DNA of 38,326 bases from Streptomyces apocyni (GCF_009739465.1 NZ_WHOM01000075.1:23932-62257); one strand, 5' to 3'; shown: positions 8,844-17,222, numbered from the stretch's first letter. Translations and numbers: made by a program. Notes: generated from the sequence alone by a model not told the origin.

Positions 8844-9091
8844 GCCGGCTGCCCCGCTCCCTGGAGCCGGCTGACGAGCACGTCGTAGGCGCTGCTCAGG
8901 GTCACGATGTTCTTGAGCTCGGACTCCGGCAGCTTCACGCCGTACTTTTTCTCCAGGACGACCACGACCTCAAGGGCCATCAGCGAGTCCACTTCGAGGT
9001 CGTCGACGAACTGGACCTCGTCGCCCACGTCGGTAACGTCGACGTCCAGTACCTGGGCCACGATGGCGCGCAGTTCTTCCTTGTCCAGCAT
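8840..9091 (-). CDS. Acyl carrier protein 2
   Basis: This 83-residue protein is a classic type II ACP, with the phosphopantetheine site Ser36 in LEVDSLMALEV. The rest matches ACP helices I-IV in length and acidic character. It carries growing polyketide intermediates as thioesters and must be activated by a phosphopantetheinyl transferase; one is encoded at 26867-27643. It lies just downstream of a Cys-less ketosynthase-like gene and overlaps the first dehydratase gene. It is one of two distinct ACPs in the operon, so division of labour between starter and extension, or between two ketosynthase pairs, is possible. Confidence 0.95.
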   Translation of the reverse strand: MLDKEELRAIVAQVLDVDVTDVGDEVQFVDDLEVDSLMALEVVVVLEKKYGVKLPESELKNIVTLSSAYDVLVSRLQGAGQPA

Positions 9092-9148
9092 GTTCAGCGG
9101 TCCTCTCGTCCTACGGGCCGCGGTAGTGCGGCTACGGGGTTCGGGTGT

Positions 9149-10270
9149 TCAGGCGACGTGGGACTTCAGGACGAGCAGGGCGCAGCCCACCGTGCCGCTG
9201 CGGTCCACCGAAGTGATCACGCCGAGGCGGTCGGTCCCCCCGGCGGGGTGCTCTTCCGCGTACGACAGCAGTGCGGCGGCCTGGAAGGCCGCGGCGGCGG
9301 CCCCGGTGTCGCCGATGAGCCCGCTCGGGGTCACGTCGGTGAGGTCGGACCCGAGCACCTCGCGCAGCGCCGCCTCCTCGCCACGGCCCTCGCGGCCCGG
9401 CGCGGCGGACCTGGCCACCACGCCGACCTGGTCGGCCGTCACGCCGGCCCGGCGCAGCGCGGAGCGCAGGCACGCGGCGAGGGAGGGGGCGACGTCCGAG
9501 TCGAGCACCACGCGCAGCTCGACGGCGAGCACCTCGGCGAGGACCGTCTGCTCCGGGTCGTCGGGGGCGTCGGGCTCGATCAGCAGGACCGCGCAGCCCT
9601 CGCCGAGCGGGCCCGCGCTCTCGCCGTCCGCCGCGTGGTGCTCCAGCCAGGCGCGGGCCTGCGAGAACTCCTCGGCCGCGCCGCACAGCACGGTGCCCGC
9701 ACGGCCCGTGGAGAGCAGTCGGCGCGAGTAGTTGAGGGCGTGCAGCCCCGCCGTGCGGCCGCCCGCGATGGTGGCGTTGGGGCCCTGGAGCTTGTACCAG
9801 ATGGCGCTCTGGCCCGCCGCGCAGTTCATCACGGTGTTGGGGAAGCGTGCGGGGTCGACGAAGAAGGGCTGCTCGCTGGTGAGGGAGTCGCGGGTGAAGT
9901 CCATCATCGACTGGGCGCTGCCGGTGGTCGTGCCCAGGGCGAACGCGGCGCGCGGTCCCGTGCCGACGGCGCGGTTGCGGTCGCCGTCGTCCAGGAGCGC
10001 GCCGACGGCGGTGACGGTCAGCCCGGTGACCCGGTCCATGGAGCGGGTGCCCTTCTTGCCCAGCACCTGCCGGATGTCGAAGGAGGGGACGACACAGCCG
10101 GTGCCTTCGGGGGTGGTGCCGTGCTCGGGACCCAGCTCGGCGACCGTGGTGCGGCGTTCCCGCATGCCTTCGGCGAAGGCGGAGTGGCCGATGCCGAACG
10201 GCGAGACCGCCGACCATGCGGTGATCACGGGGCGTGCGGAGCCCGTGGTGAGGGTGGTCATGATGGCCAC
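9149..10270 (-). CDS. Ketosynthase-like protein without the active-site Cys (chain-length-factor-like, B)
   Basis: This 373-residue protein keeps a ketosynthase scaffold: a C-terminal GCALLVL strand, and a GPNATIAGGRTAGLHAL block that aligns with the FabF nucleophile elbow. There the catalytic Cys is replaced by Arg172. The HGTGT and GHT motifs with the two catalytic His are also absent (the second region reads GLIGDTGAAAA). It cannot condense by itself and is probably a KS-beta partner of one of the two active ketosynthases. It is shorter than usual (about 400-420). The GTG at 10270 follows AAAGGA; an ATG three codons later is an alternative. Confidence 0.85.
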   Translation of the reverse strand: MAIMTTLTTGSARPVITAWSAVSPFGIGHSAFAEGMRERRTTVAELGPEHGTTPEGTGCVVPSFDIRQVLGKKGTRSMDRVTGLTVTAVGALLDDGDRNRAVGTGPRAAFALGTTTGSAQSMMDFTRDSLTSEQPFFVDPARFPNTVMNCAAGQSAIWYKLQGPNATIAGGRTAGLHALNYSRRLLSTGRAGTVLCGAAEEFSQARAWLEHHAADGESAGPLGEGCAVLLIEPDAPDDPEQTVLAEVLAVELRVVLDSDVAPSLAACLRSALRRAGVTADQVGVVARSAAPGREGRGEEAALREVLGSDLTDVTPSGLIGDTGAAAAAFQAAALLSYAEEHPAGGTDRLGVITSVDRSGTVGCALLVLKSHVA

Positions 10271-10348
10271 GCAATCCTTTCGTTCACATGTGCGCTCCGC
10301 AGGAGGCTCACGGGAGGGTCACAGGGTGGGGGCACGGGTTCGGGAAGG

Positions 10349-10756
10349 TCACAGGAAACAGACCATGTCGTACTCGGGCCAGCGGACGGCGAGTTCGCCG
10401 TCGCGCGCGATCCGTACGCCCTCGATCAGCCGGTCGGGGTTCCCGGCCGCGCCGAGGGCGGCGAGATCGGGTTCGTCCGCCCAGACGGTGACGCCCGCTT
10501 CGAGCAGGGCCCGCAGACCGGGGCGGGGGTCGGACACGGTGTCCACCGTGCGGTTCCCGATCCGCAGCGGCGGTACGCGGTCGGCCCGCAGGCCGTAGGT
10601 GACGGCGGGTCCGCGCAGCAGGATGTCGAGGCCGCCGAGTTGCCTGTGCAGTTCGGTCGCGAGGTACAGCTCGTCGAAGAACTGCTTCTCCAGCGCTCCC
10701 CTGTAGCCGCGCTCCACGATGGCGAGGACCCGGGCACCGCTTTCCTGATCCGTCAT
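10349..10756 (-). CDS. DsrF/TusC-like small protein
   Basis: This 135-residue protein starts, after a short leader, with VLAIVERGYRG and a helix rich in Glu, Leu and His, then LGGLDILLRGPAVTYGL. That is the strand-helix-strand layout of DsrE/DsrF-like proteins, including TusC. Its only Cys is third from the C-terminus (DMVCFL). The ATG shares one base with the stop of the upstream DsrE-like gene (TGATG). Family members form heterohexamers in sulfur relay, in tRNA thiolation (TusBCD) or sulfur oxidation (DsrEFH). No TusA- or TusE-like partner is seen here. A role in polyketide formation is unknown to me. Confidence 0.7.
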   Translation of the reverse strand: MTDQESGARVLAIVERGYRGALEKQFFDELYLATELHRQLGGLDILLRGPAVTYGLRADRVPPLRIGNRTVDTVSDPRPGLRALLEAGVTVWADEPDLAALGAAGNPDRLIEGVRIARDGELAVRWPEYDMVCFL

Positions 10757-11163
10757 CAGATCACCCCCACCAGCAGCGTCTTGTCGGCGGCGGCGACGTT
10801 CGCGCCGTACCCGGCGGGCGGGCGCAGCACCACCTGCGGCAGATGGTCGAACGCGCCCCTGTCGTCGCTGCAGAACCGGCAGCCGTACCAGTACAGCCGG
10901 TCGGGGAAGGCCGTGAGCAGTTCCTCGGCGAGCGTCGCCGTGGACGGGTACGCGCGCTCCCAGTCGGCGAGGTTGCGCGGCTTGTCGGGGCCCAGCGCGC
11001 GCTGGGTGAGCAGCGTCGCGTAGCCGCAGGTCCACACCTGTACGCTCGCGCCGCGCTCCAGCAGCGACTGGGTCAGCCGCAGGGCGCTGGTGGTCCGGTC
11101 GCTCGCGTGCGGCGCGCCCATCAGCGTGATGAGCACGTCGGTGTGCGGGATCTTCCTGGCCAT
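10756..11163 (-). CDS. DsrE/TusD-like small protein with CxxC
   Basis: This 135-residue protein begins DVLITLMGAPHASDR followed by SALRLTQSLLERGASVQVW, matching the DsrE-family core strand, helix and second strand. It has Cys46 in WTCGYA and a CRFC motif (Cys95, Cys98) in the region where DsrE/TusD proteins carry their persulfide cysteine. It is the only member of the triad with an obvious candidate redox or sulfur-carrying site. It lies between DsrH-like and DsrF-like genes with a 1-nt gap and a 1-nt overlap, so the three are co-translated. The family call is fairly firm; the biochemical role here is unknown. Confidence 0.75.
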   Translation of the reverse strand: MARKIPHTDVLITLMGAPHASDRTTSALRLTQSLLERGASVQVWTCGYATLLTQRALGPDKPRNLADWERAYPSTATLAEELLTAFPDRLYWYGCRFCSDDRGAFDHLPQVVLRPPAGYGANVAAADKTLLVGVI

Positions 11164-11164
11164 G

Positions 11165-11512
11165 TCAGTGCCACACCACCCGGACGTCGGGGTCGAGTAC
11201 CCAGCCGCCGACCTCGTCCATGTCGACGACTCGCAGGCCGTCGCGGAACGCGGCCTGGTCGAGGCCCCGCTGGGCGAGCGAGAAGCGGTCGGCGGCGAGC
11301 AGTCCGCCCTCCTTCTGGAACCGGTCGAGCCCGGTGTCGCTGCCCGGCACGGACAGTGCGGCGGCGTCCTGGATCAGAAGGAGAGTGACGGAGTGCCCCG
11401 CGAGAACCTGGGCGACCGCGTCGCGCCGGAAGGCGGCGTCGGACGCGGTGCGCCCCTGGCTCTCGACGAGCAGCAGCCGGGGCCGGCCGCCGCTCTCCCG
11501 GAGTTCGGTCAC
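11165..11512 (-). CDS. DsrH/TusB-like small protein
   Basis: This 115-residue protein has the DsrH/TusB pattern: a first strand RLLLVES, then VTLLLIQDAAAL, a DRFSLAQRGL helix, and a C-terminal LRVVDMDEVGGWV followed by VRVVW. In TusB/DsrH the last block is the typical VDY...FV...V.SW ending. It has no cysteine. The GTG start at 11512 overlaps the stop of the double-hotdog gene (GTGA), making it the sixth link in an uninterrupted chain of overlapping genes. With the next two genes it forms a DsrH-DsrE-DsrF-like set. I infer a structural or adaptor role in a complex. Confidence 0.7.
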   Translation of the reverse strand: MTELRESGGRPRLLLVESQGRTASDAAFRRDAVAQVLAGHSVTLLLIQDAAALSVPGSDTGLDRFQKEGGLLAADRFSLAQRGLDQAAFRDGLRVVDMDEVGGWVLDPDVRVVWH

Positions 11513-12474
11513 GCCGTGGTGCCGTTGATCGCGTCGAGGACCCGCTGGTCGAAGTTGACCAGGCTCCAGTCGCGGCGGTTCTCGATGACGGCGTAGCCGT
11601 GCACGATGCTGCCCGTGGCGGTCTTGACCAGCTTGCCGTCGCGCAGCACGTAGAAGTCCATGCGCGAGGTGTAGGTGAAGTCCTTGAAGACCTCCTCGAC
11701 GGTGTAGACCGTGTAGAGGTCCTCCTCCATCATCGCCTCGTCGAGGATGCGGATGTCGGAGCGGGGCACGACCGGGATCCAGCGGCGGTCGTCGAGCAGC
11801 GTCTTGATGGAGATGCCGCGGTCGGCGACGAAGCGGTCCTTGCCCTCTTCCATCAGGCGCAGGTAGCCGGACATCTGGATGCGCTCGGTGAAGTGGCAGT
11901 AGGGGTACGGGATGTTCCACTTCCACGCGTAGGCGTTGCGGCCCTCGGTGAGCGAGGCGAGGATCTCGGCCTCGGCGGGGGCGGTGACGCCCTCCTCGCG
12001 CTCCAGATCGTCGCCGAGCTTGGCGACCGCGAACCTGGCCAGCTCCGCGGGGACCTCGCCCGCGGCCTCCAGGTACGTGTCGATGCGCAGCGAGACGCGG
12101 ATCTTGGCGGTGACGGCCTTGAGGGTCTCGCCGCCCCGCTCGACCCGGATGACGACCTTGAAGCCGATGGTGTTGTCGTCGCCCTTGGTCCACGGGGTGA
12201 CCTCGGCCTCGGCGACGTCGTCCATGTGGAAGGCGTGCAGGATGCGGCTGTCTATGGTGACCAGGTCGAGACCGAGGCCGTGCTCCTCGTAGAGCGCGCG
12301 GGCCGGCAGCTCGGACTGCCTGAAGTGGTCGAGAACGGCCTCTTCGATCATGTAGTTGACGTGCTTGAAACCGATCCAGGTGCAGATGTTGGAGCCCTCG
12401 TAGCGGGGCCGTACCTGGACGGTGGTCGGGACGGTGAGGAGGGTCTTGACTGCGGTTTCCGTGACGAGGGTCAT
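11509..12474 (-). CDS. Double-hotdog thioesterase-like protein
   Basis: This 321-residue protein appears to be two hotdog domains in tandem. The N-terminal half contains GFKHVNYMIEEAVLDHF, like the active-site helix of 4HBT or acyl-ACP thioesterases. The C-terminal half has a second set of strands around CHFTERIQMSGYLRL and RMDFYVLRDGKLV. Such double-hotdog proteins are acyl-thioesterases or dehydratases. A chain-releasing or editing thioesterase is the simplest reading, but a third dehydratase cannot be ruled out. The ATG overlaps the stop of the alpha/beta hydrolase gene and the stop overlaps the DsrH-like start. Confidence 0.7.
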   Translation of the reverse strand: MTLVTETAVKTLLTVPTTVQVRPRYEGSNICTWIGFKHVNYMIEEAVLDHFRQSELPARALYEEHGLGLDLVTIDSRILHAFHMDDVAEAEVTPWTKGDDNTIGFKVVIRVERGGETLKAVTAKIRVSLRIDTYLEAAGEVPAELARFAVAKLGDDLEREEGVTAPAEAEILASLTEGRNAYAWKWNIPYPYCHFTERIQMSGYLRLMEEGKDRFVADRGISIKTLLDDRRWIPVVPRSDIRILDEAMMEEDLYTVYTVEEVFKDFTYTSRMDFYVLRDGKLVKTATGSIVHGYAVIENRRDWSLVNFDQRVLDAINGTTA

Positions 12475-13358
12475 CGCTGGGGCTCCAGGGCGTTGGGGCG
12501 GCCGGCCGCGCGGTGCGCGGGCGCGGCCGATGAGGGGAAGAGAGCTGCGGGGGCGGCGGCGGATGCGGTGAACTGCCGTATCTCGGCGGCGAATCGCTCG
12601 GTCGCCTCGATCATCGGGAAGTGGCCGCAGCCGCTCAGCACACGGGCGGTCCCGTGCGGCAGGGCACCGGCGAGCGCGACGCCCTCGGCGGGCGGCGCCG
12701 CGAAGTCGTTCTCACCGGCCAGGACGAGGGTGGGGACGGTGATGCGGTCGAGCCGGAGTTCGGGCGTGCCGAGGTACAGGTCGAAGAACCTGAGCCAGCC
12801 CTGCGGGCCGACCCTGTCCCGTACCCGACACCCCATGGCCTGAAGGAGGTCGGCGGAGAGCCGGCCGTCCGCGTGGACCCGGATCCCTTCCTCCATGATC
12901 AGGTGGAAGTCGTTCAGGTAGTAGCTGATCGTGTCCCAGTCGAACGCGTCGGCGTCCGAGCGGTAGAACGGCGAGACCAGTACGAGTCGGCGGATGCCGT
13001 ACTCCCGCAGCGGGTCGCCGCCCGCGCGCTCCTGCGTGTCGAGCAGGTCGAGCAGCACGTTGACGGCCATCGAGTGGGCGACGACCGCGTCGGCGCCGCC
13101 CGGCACCGCCGCCAGGGCCCGGGCGAGCCACTCCCGAAGGTGCGGCTCCCTGCCCGAGTCGGCGATGCTCTCGGTGCGCCAGGGCAGCCTGGCGGTCCAG
13201 ATCTCGTGCCCCTCGGAGAGGAGGGGCCCGTCGAGCAGCCTGTCCCAGACGCTGTCGTTGGCGGCCAGGCCGTGCAGCAGCAGCATCTTGGGGCCGCCGT
13301 CACCGCCTTCGGTGCGCCGCTCGACGGAGACCGGGCGCAGATCCGCCTCGGACTTCAC
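12471..13358 (-). CDS. Alpha/beta hydrolase
   Basis: This 295-residue protein is an alpha/beta hydrolase: the oxyanion stretch LLLHGLAAND, nucleophile elbow AHSMA with Ser96, an acidic residue in AGENDFAAP, and the terminal GCGHFPMIEATERF with the catalytic His. The elbow reads A-H-S-M-A, not the canonical G-x-S-x-G. It overlaps both the ketosynthase-like gene upstream and the double-hotdog gene downstream by 4 nt. Possible roles are release of the finished acyl chain, off-loading, or transfer; substrate and product cannot be inferred. The GTG start is fixed by the GTGA overlap. Confidence 0.85.
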   Translation of the reverse strand: MKSEADLRPVSVERRTEGGDGGPKMLLLHGLAANDSVWDRLLDGPLLSEGHEIWTARLPWRTESIADSGREPHLREWLARALAAVPGGADAVVAHSMAVNVLLDLLDTQERAGGDPLREYGIRRLVLVSPFYRSDADAFDWDTISYYLNDFHLIMEEGIRVHADGRLSADLLQAMGCRVRDRVGPQGWLRFFDLYLGTPELRLDRITVPTLVLAGENDFAAPPAEGVALAGALPHGTARVLSGCGHFPMIEATERFAAEIRQFTASAAAPAALFPSSAAPAHRAAGRPNALEPQR

Positions 13359-14239
13359 CGCGCGGCCCCGGGTGCGAGCAGCACCAGGCCGGCGCTCGCG
13401 TCGTCGCCCGCGCCGCCCACGACCGCGTGCGCGGGCTCGCGGTCACCGGCGTCGAACCGGCCCACGGCCGCCGCGCACTGGATGACGCCGTTCGCCCCCG
13501 AGGCGCGCCCGGAGTGCTCGGGCAGCCGCCAGCGGCGGCCCTGGTCCGCACCCTGCTCGCCGGCGCTCCTGCGGTAGGCGCCGATCCTGGCGCGCACGGC
13601 CGCACCGCGGTCCTCGGCCGCTGCCGCGGCCTCCAGCACGAGGGCGGCGCCACCGTCCACCGCGTGGCCGCCGCCGAGCAGCTTGCGGACCACGTCGTTG
13701 TCCGGCTCGACGCCGAGGACCAGGGCCCGGTCGACCCGGCCGGAGGCGATCATGGTGGTCGCCCAGTGGACGGCGTCGAGGCCCGAGGTCTCGCCGTTGC
13801 ACACCATCAGGTTGGGGCCGCGCAGACCGTAGCGGATCGCGGCGGACGAGGCGATGACGTTGCTGGACGCGTTGGGGAGGTCCATCGGGCTGGTCGCCGT
13901 CACGGTCTCCTCCCTGATGGTGTCCAGCGCCCTGGCGACGGTGTCGAGGTTGCCGAAGTTGGAGCTGGCGACGACCCCGACGGTCTCGGCGGCCACGGTG
14001 AGCGTGCCGTCCTTCTCGCCTTCCAGGAGCCCCGCGTCGCGCAGCGCCGCCGAGGTGAGCGCGTAGCCGAGCTGGGTGGCCCGGTCCTTGTAGCGCAGGC
14101 CCTTGCGGCCGACGTGCGTGGCGGGCTCGACGGGGTCGCCGCCCGCGGCGGGGCCTTGGGCGAGGGCCCGCACGCTGTCGGCGCCGGGCAGCAGCACGGC
14201 CGCCCCGGTGACGACGACGCCGGTGGTACGCGTGCTCAT
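13355..14239 (-). CDS. Truncated ketosynthase-like protein without the active-site Cys (chain-length-factor-like, A)
   Basis: This 294-residue protein resembles ketosynthases in its N-terminal half: VVVTGAAVLLPG, a LPNASSNVIASSAAI block and GPNLMVCNGETSGLDAV. The last aligns with the FabF nucleophile elbow, with Glu150 in place of Cys. Classical chain length factors have Gln there. The C-terminal half is about 100 residues shorter than in a normal ketosynthase and lacks the HGTGT and GHT motifs. It keeps a final ASAGLVLL strand. It is probably the KS-beta partner of the ketosynthase encoded just upstream, with which it overlaps (ATGA). The open frame is clean throughout, so the short length looks natural, not a frameshift. 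Confidence 0.82.
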   Translation of the reverse strand: MSTRTTGVVVTGAAVLLPGADSVRALAQGPAAGGDPVEPATHVGRKGLRYKDRATQLGYALTSAALRDAGLLEGEKDGTLTVAAETVGVVASSNFGNLDTVARALDTIREETVTATSPMDLPNASSNVIASSAAIRYGLRGPNLMVCNGETSGLDAVHWATTMIASGRVDRALVLGVEPDNDVVRKLLGGGHAVDGGAALVLEAAAAAEDRGAAVRARIGAYRRSAGEQGADQGRRWRLPEHSGRASGANGVIQCAAAVGRFDAGDREPAHAVVGGAGDDASAGLVLLAPGAAR

Positions 14240-15387
14240 CGGGTTCCCTCCACGATGGCGACGGCGTTGATGCCGCCGAAGCCGAAGGCGTTGATCTGGG
14301 CCACGCGTAGCTGCTCGCCCGCGGCGGCCTCGCCGGTGACGAAGCGGAACGACGCGGCCTCGTCGACCGGCTCGTCCAGGCCCACGGTCGGCGGCACCCG
14401 GCCCTCGTTCAGGGCGCGCAGGCCCACGATGAGGTTGATCAGCCCGGAGGCGCCCGAGGTGTGGCCGGTCATCGACTTGACCGCGGTCGTCAGGGGGCCG
14501 TCGGCCCCGCTGCCGAGGACGTCGGCCAGGGCGGTGGCCTCGGCCTCGTCGTTCAGCAGGGTGCCGGTGCCGTGCAGCATCACCAGGTCCACGTCCGACT
14601 GCTTCACGCCCGCCAGGCTGTAGGCGTTGCGCATGGCCTGGGCGATGCCCTCGGGGGAGGGCGCGGTGACGTGGTACGCGTCGCAGTTGACCGCCACAGC
14701 GCGCAGCAGGCCGTGCACCCGGGGGGCGCCGGCGTCGGAGCGGCGGAGCACGATCGCCGCCGCGCCGTCGCCCATCAGGACGCCCGTGCGGTTGCGGTCG
14801 AAGGGGCGTACCCGGTCCGGCGGCACCGGGTGGACGCGCTCCAGGAGCCCGTACATGGACTCGGTGAGCACGTCGACACCGGCGACGATCACGGTGTCGG
14901 GGGTGTCGTCGCCCTCCTGGCCGAGCAGGTCGGAGGCGAGGGCCAGCGCGTACAGCGAGGCGGAGCAGGCGTTGGAGAAGGTGTGCGTGACGTCGGCGTT
15001 GAACCGCTCGCGCAGCCCGGTGCCGAAGTGCAGTCCGGCGTCGGTGAACTCCGAGCCCTCGCGCCACCACAGTTCCATGGAGCGCAGCTCGCGCAGCCCG
15101 GTGCCGATCAGGATCGGGATCCCGCTGAGGTCCTCGCCGATGCCCGCGTCGGCCGCCGCCTGGCCGATCGCCTCGACGAGCAGGTTGGTGGCGCGCCGGG
15201 GGACGTCCTCGCCCTCCGCGGGCCGGTTGTCGACCTCGTAGGCGTGCTGGGCGCGGAACCGGGTGCGGTCGAAGCCGCGGAGTTCGGCCCTGCCGCTGCG
15301 GCCCGCGCACAGGCTCTCGAAGAGTTCGTCGACACCGGATCCGGTGGCGGCGACGGCTCCCATCCCGATGATGGGACGGCTCATCAT
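14236..15387 (-). CDS. Beta-ketoacyl-ACP synthase (KS2)
   Basis: This 383-residue ketosynthase has a complete catalytic triad: Cys141 in SNACSASLYAL, His272 in LHGTGT and His309 in MTGHTSGASG. The C-terminal NAFGFGGINAV glycine-rich strand is also present. It condenses malonyl-ACP with the growing acyl chain. It is flanked by another active ketosynthase upstream and the Cys-less protein A downstream, overlapping both by 4 nt, so KS2 plus protein A may form one KS/KS-beta heterodimer. Two adjacent ATGs (15387 and 15384) follow GGAGG; I chose the first because it gives the ATGA overlap. Confidence 0.93.
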   Translation of the reverse strand: MMSRPIIGMGAVAATGSGVDELFESLCAGRSGRAELRGFDRTRFRAQHAYEVDNRPAEGEDVPRRATNLLVEAIGQAAADAGIGEDLSGIPILIGTGLRELRSMELWWREGSEFTDAGLHFGTGLRERFNADVTHTFSNACSASLYALALASDLLGQEGDDTPDTVIVAGVDVLTESMYGLLERVHPVPPDRVRPFDRNRTGVLMGDGAAAIVLRRSDAGAPRVHGLLRAVAVNCDAYHVTAPSPEGIAQAMRNAYSLAGVKQSDVDLVMLHGTGTLLNDEAEATALADVLGSGADGPLTTAVKSMTGHTSGASGLINLIVGLRALNEGRVPPTVGLDEPVDEAASFRFVTGEAAAGEQLRVAQINAFGFGGINAVAIVEGTR

Positions 15388-16691
15388 GACGCCTCCTTGA
15401 TCGCTTCGCGATTGGCGGCGTGGTCCACGCCGGAGTCGTAACGGCCCAGCAGCACCGCGGCGTTGTTGCCGCCGAAGGCGAGGCCGTTGTTCTGCACAAT
15501 CCTCAGATCCGCCTCGACCGCCTTGTTGGGCACGCAGTCGACGTCGCACTCGGGGTCGGTCGTGACGTGGTTGATCGTGGGCGGGATGAAGCGGTTCTGG
15601 ATCGCCAGGGCGCAGCCGATGGCACCCAGGGCGCTGGCCGCGCCCATGGAGTGGCCGAGCATCGACTTCATGGAGACCGTGCGGGGCGGCGAGTCTCCGA
15701 AGACCTGGCGGATGGCGCCCGCCTCGGTGATGTCGTTGGCCTTGGTGCCGGTGCCGTGCGCCGAGATGAGGTCCACCTCGTGCGGCTCGACTCCGGCGTT
15801 GTCCAGCGCGAGGCGCATCAGACCGGCGACGCTGTCGCGGTCGGGTGCGACCTGGTGGTGGGCGTCGCAGTTGAGGCCGTATCCGAGCACCTCGGCGTAG
15901 ATGGTGGCGCCTCGCTCCAGGGCGGAGTCGAGCCTCTCCAGTACGAGGACGCCGGCGCCCTCACCGGTGAGGATGCCCTTGCGGTTGACGTCGAACGGCT
16001 GGCAGCGATCGGGGGCGATGGTCCCCAGCCGGTAGAAGCCGGTGAACGTCTTGCGGCACATCGCGTCCGCGCCGCCGCAGAAGGCGAACTCCGCCTCACC
16101 GGAGCTGACGGCGTCGAAGCCGTAGCCGATGGCGTAATTGCCCGCCGAGCAGGCGGTCGGAATGGTCAGGGCCTCCACGTTGGACAGGCCCAGTTCCTGT
16201 GCGATGGCCACCGAGAGCCGCCCGGCCGGTACGCGCCGGGCGGCCGCGGGGTCGAACCTGCCGGTTCCATCGGCGAGTTCGGACTCGACCAGTTGGTCGA
16301 GGTCGTAGCTCTCGCCGTCTGTGGTGCCGATGGAGATCAGTCCACGGCGGTCGCTCAGCACCTCCGGGTCGAGTCCCGAGTCCTCGAGGGCCATCCGGGC
16401 GGCCGCGGCGGAGAACTGCGCGGCCCTGCCGAGCTGTTCCACCTCCAGCGTCCGTATCCAGTCCTGCGGATCGAACTCCGTGATCTCGCAGCCGTTCGCG
16501 TGGGCGAACCCCTCGGTCTCGAAGACCGTGATGGGCCTGGCCCCGCTGCGCCCTTCCTGAAGCCCCTGGAGGAACTCCTTCACACCGAGCCCGATGCTGG
16601 AGACCACGCCGAGTCCAGTGAGGACGACCCGGTGCCGCTCCGGCAGGTCGCCCGGTCCAGGGCCTGTGCCGGTGCCGCGCACTGCCGTCAT
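15384..16691 (-). CDS. Beta-ketoacyl-ACP synthase (KS1, FabF-type)
   Basis: This 435-residue FabF-type ketosynthase has a complete triad: Cys181 in TACSAGNYAIG, His312 in AHGTGT and His347 in MLGHSMGAAS. FabF-like features include VVLTGLGVVSSIG near the start and NNGLAFGGNNA near the end. It catalyses decarboxylative condensation with malonyl-ACP. The ATG at 16691 has GGGAGG 5 nt upstream. It is the first ketosynthase after ACP1 and overlaps KS2. Two active and two Cys-less ketosynthase-like proteins in one operon fit two heterodimers, perhaps one for early and one for late extension. Confidence 0.94.
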   Translation of the reverse strand: MTAVRGTGTGPGPGDLPERHRVVLTGLGVVSSIGLGVKEFLQGLQEGRSGARPITVFETEGFAHANGCEITEFDPQDWIRTLEVEQLGRAAQFSAAAARMALEDSGLDPEVLSDRRGLISIGTTDGESYDLDQLVESELADGTGRFDPAAARRVPAGRLSVAIAQELGLSNVEALTIPTACSAGNYAIGYGFDAVSSGEAEFAFCGGADAMCRKTFTGFYRLGTIAPDRCQPFDVNRKGILTGEGAGVLVLERLDSALERGATIYAEVLGYGLNCDAHHQVAPDRDSVAGLMRLALDNAGVEPHEVDLISAHGTGTKANDITEAGAIRQVFGDSPPRTVSMKSMLGHSMGAASALGAIGCALAIQNRFIPPTINHVTTDPECDVDCVPNKAVEADLRIVQNNGLAFGGNNAAVLLGRYDSGVDHAANREAIKEAS

Positions 16692-16724
16692 GCCAACCTC
16701 CCAATCCACCAACAGCGGAAACGA

Positions 16725-16979
16725 CTACCAGCCGGCCGGCTCCGACACGACTTCGTAGACACCCTTGAGGTTCACCATGCGCGGCAGCTCGCTCTGGTTG
16801 ATGACCACACCGAACTCCTTCTCCAGCGCGGCGAGAATCTCGATGGCGCGCAGGGAGTCCGCGTCGTGGTCCTCCTTGAAGAGGCTGACCTCGCTGACCT
16901 CGTCCTCCTCGATTTCAAGAATGTCGCAAACGATTTCCTTGATGGTGACGAGACGATCGTCGCGCGTAGCAGTGGACAC
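16725..16979 (-). CDS. Acyl carrier protein 1
   Basis: This 84-residue ACP carries its phosphopantetheine Ser42 in HDADSLRAIEIL. The GTG at 16979 is preceded by GAGG at a spacing of 7 nt; an overlapping ATG in another frame gives no homology. It lies 33 nt upstream of KS1 and probably begins the main co-translated block. Sequence around the Ser differs clearly from ACP2 (DADSL versus EVDSL), so the two are not recent duplicates. Confidence 0.94.
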   Translation of the reverse strand: MSTATRDDRLVTIKEIVCDILEIEEDEVSEVSLFKEDHDADSLRAIEILAALEKEFGVVINQSELPRMVNLKGVYEVVSEPAGW

Positions 16980-17222
16980 GCCATTACCTCATTTCAGAAT
17001 TCCGCTTCTGCGGATTCTCAGCGGTTTGCTGTCAGGGATTGTTCTGGGGCCGCCGAACCCGTACAACATCCGCTGCAACAAGCTGCCATCCAAAGACGGC
17101 ATTTGCTTCTCCGCAGCGCACGGCCCCGGTTCTCGCGGGTCAGACCTGCAAGGTGGGTTCACTCGTGTGCGCCAGGGCGTCGTTCGGCCCATAGCGCGGA
17201 CGCGGCTGTTCCGCGAGGTCCA
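16980..17222. promoter_or_regulatory. Leader between thioesterase and ACP1 genes
   Basis: These 243 bp without a gene separate the acyltransferase-thioesterase pair from the ACP1-ketosynthase block. They are long compared with the 4-nt overlaps that follow, so a promoter for the block is likely here. I cannot identify a clear -35/-10 pair. The ribosome site GAGG for the GTG at 16979 is at its left end. Confidence 0.4.
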
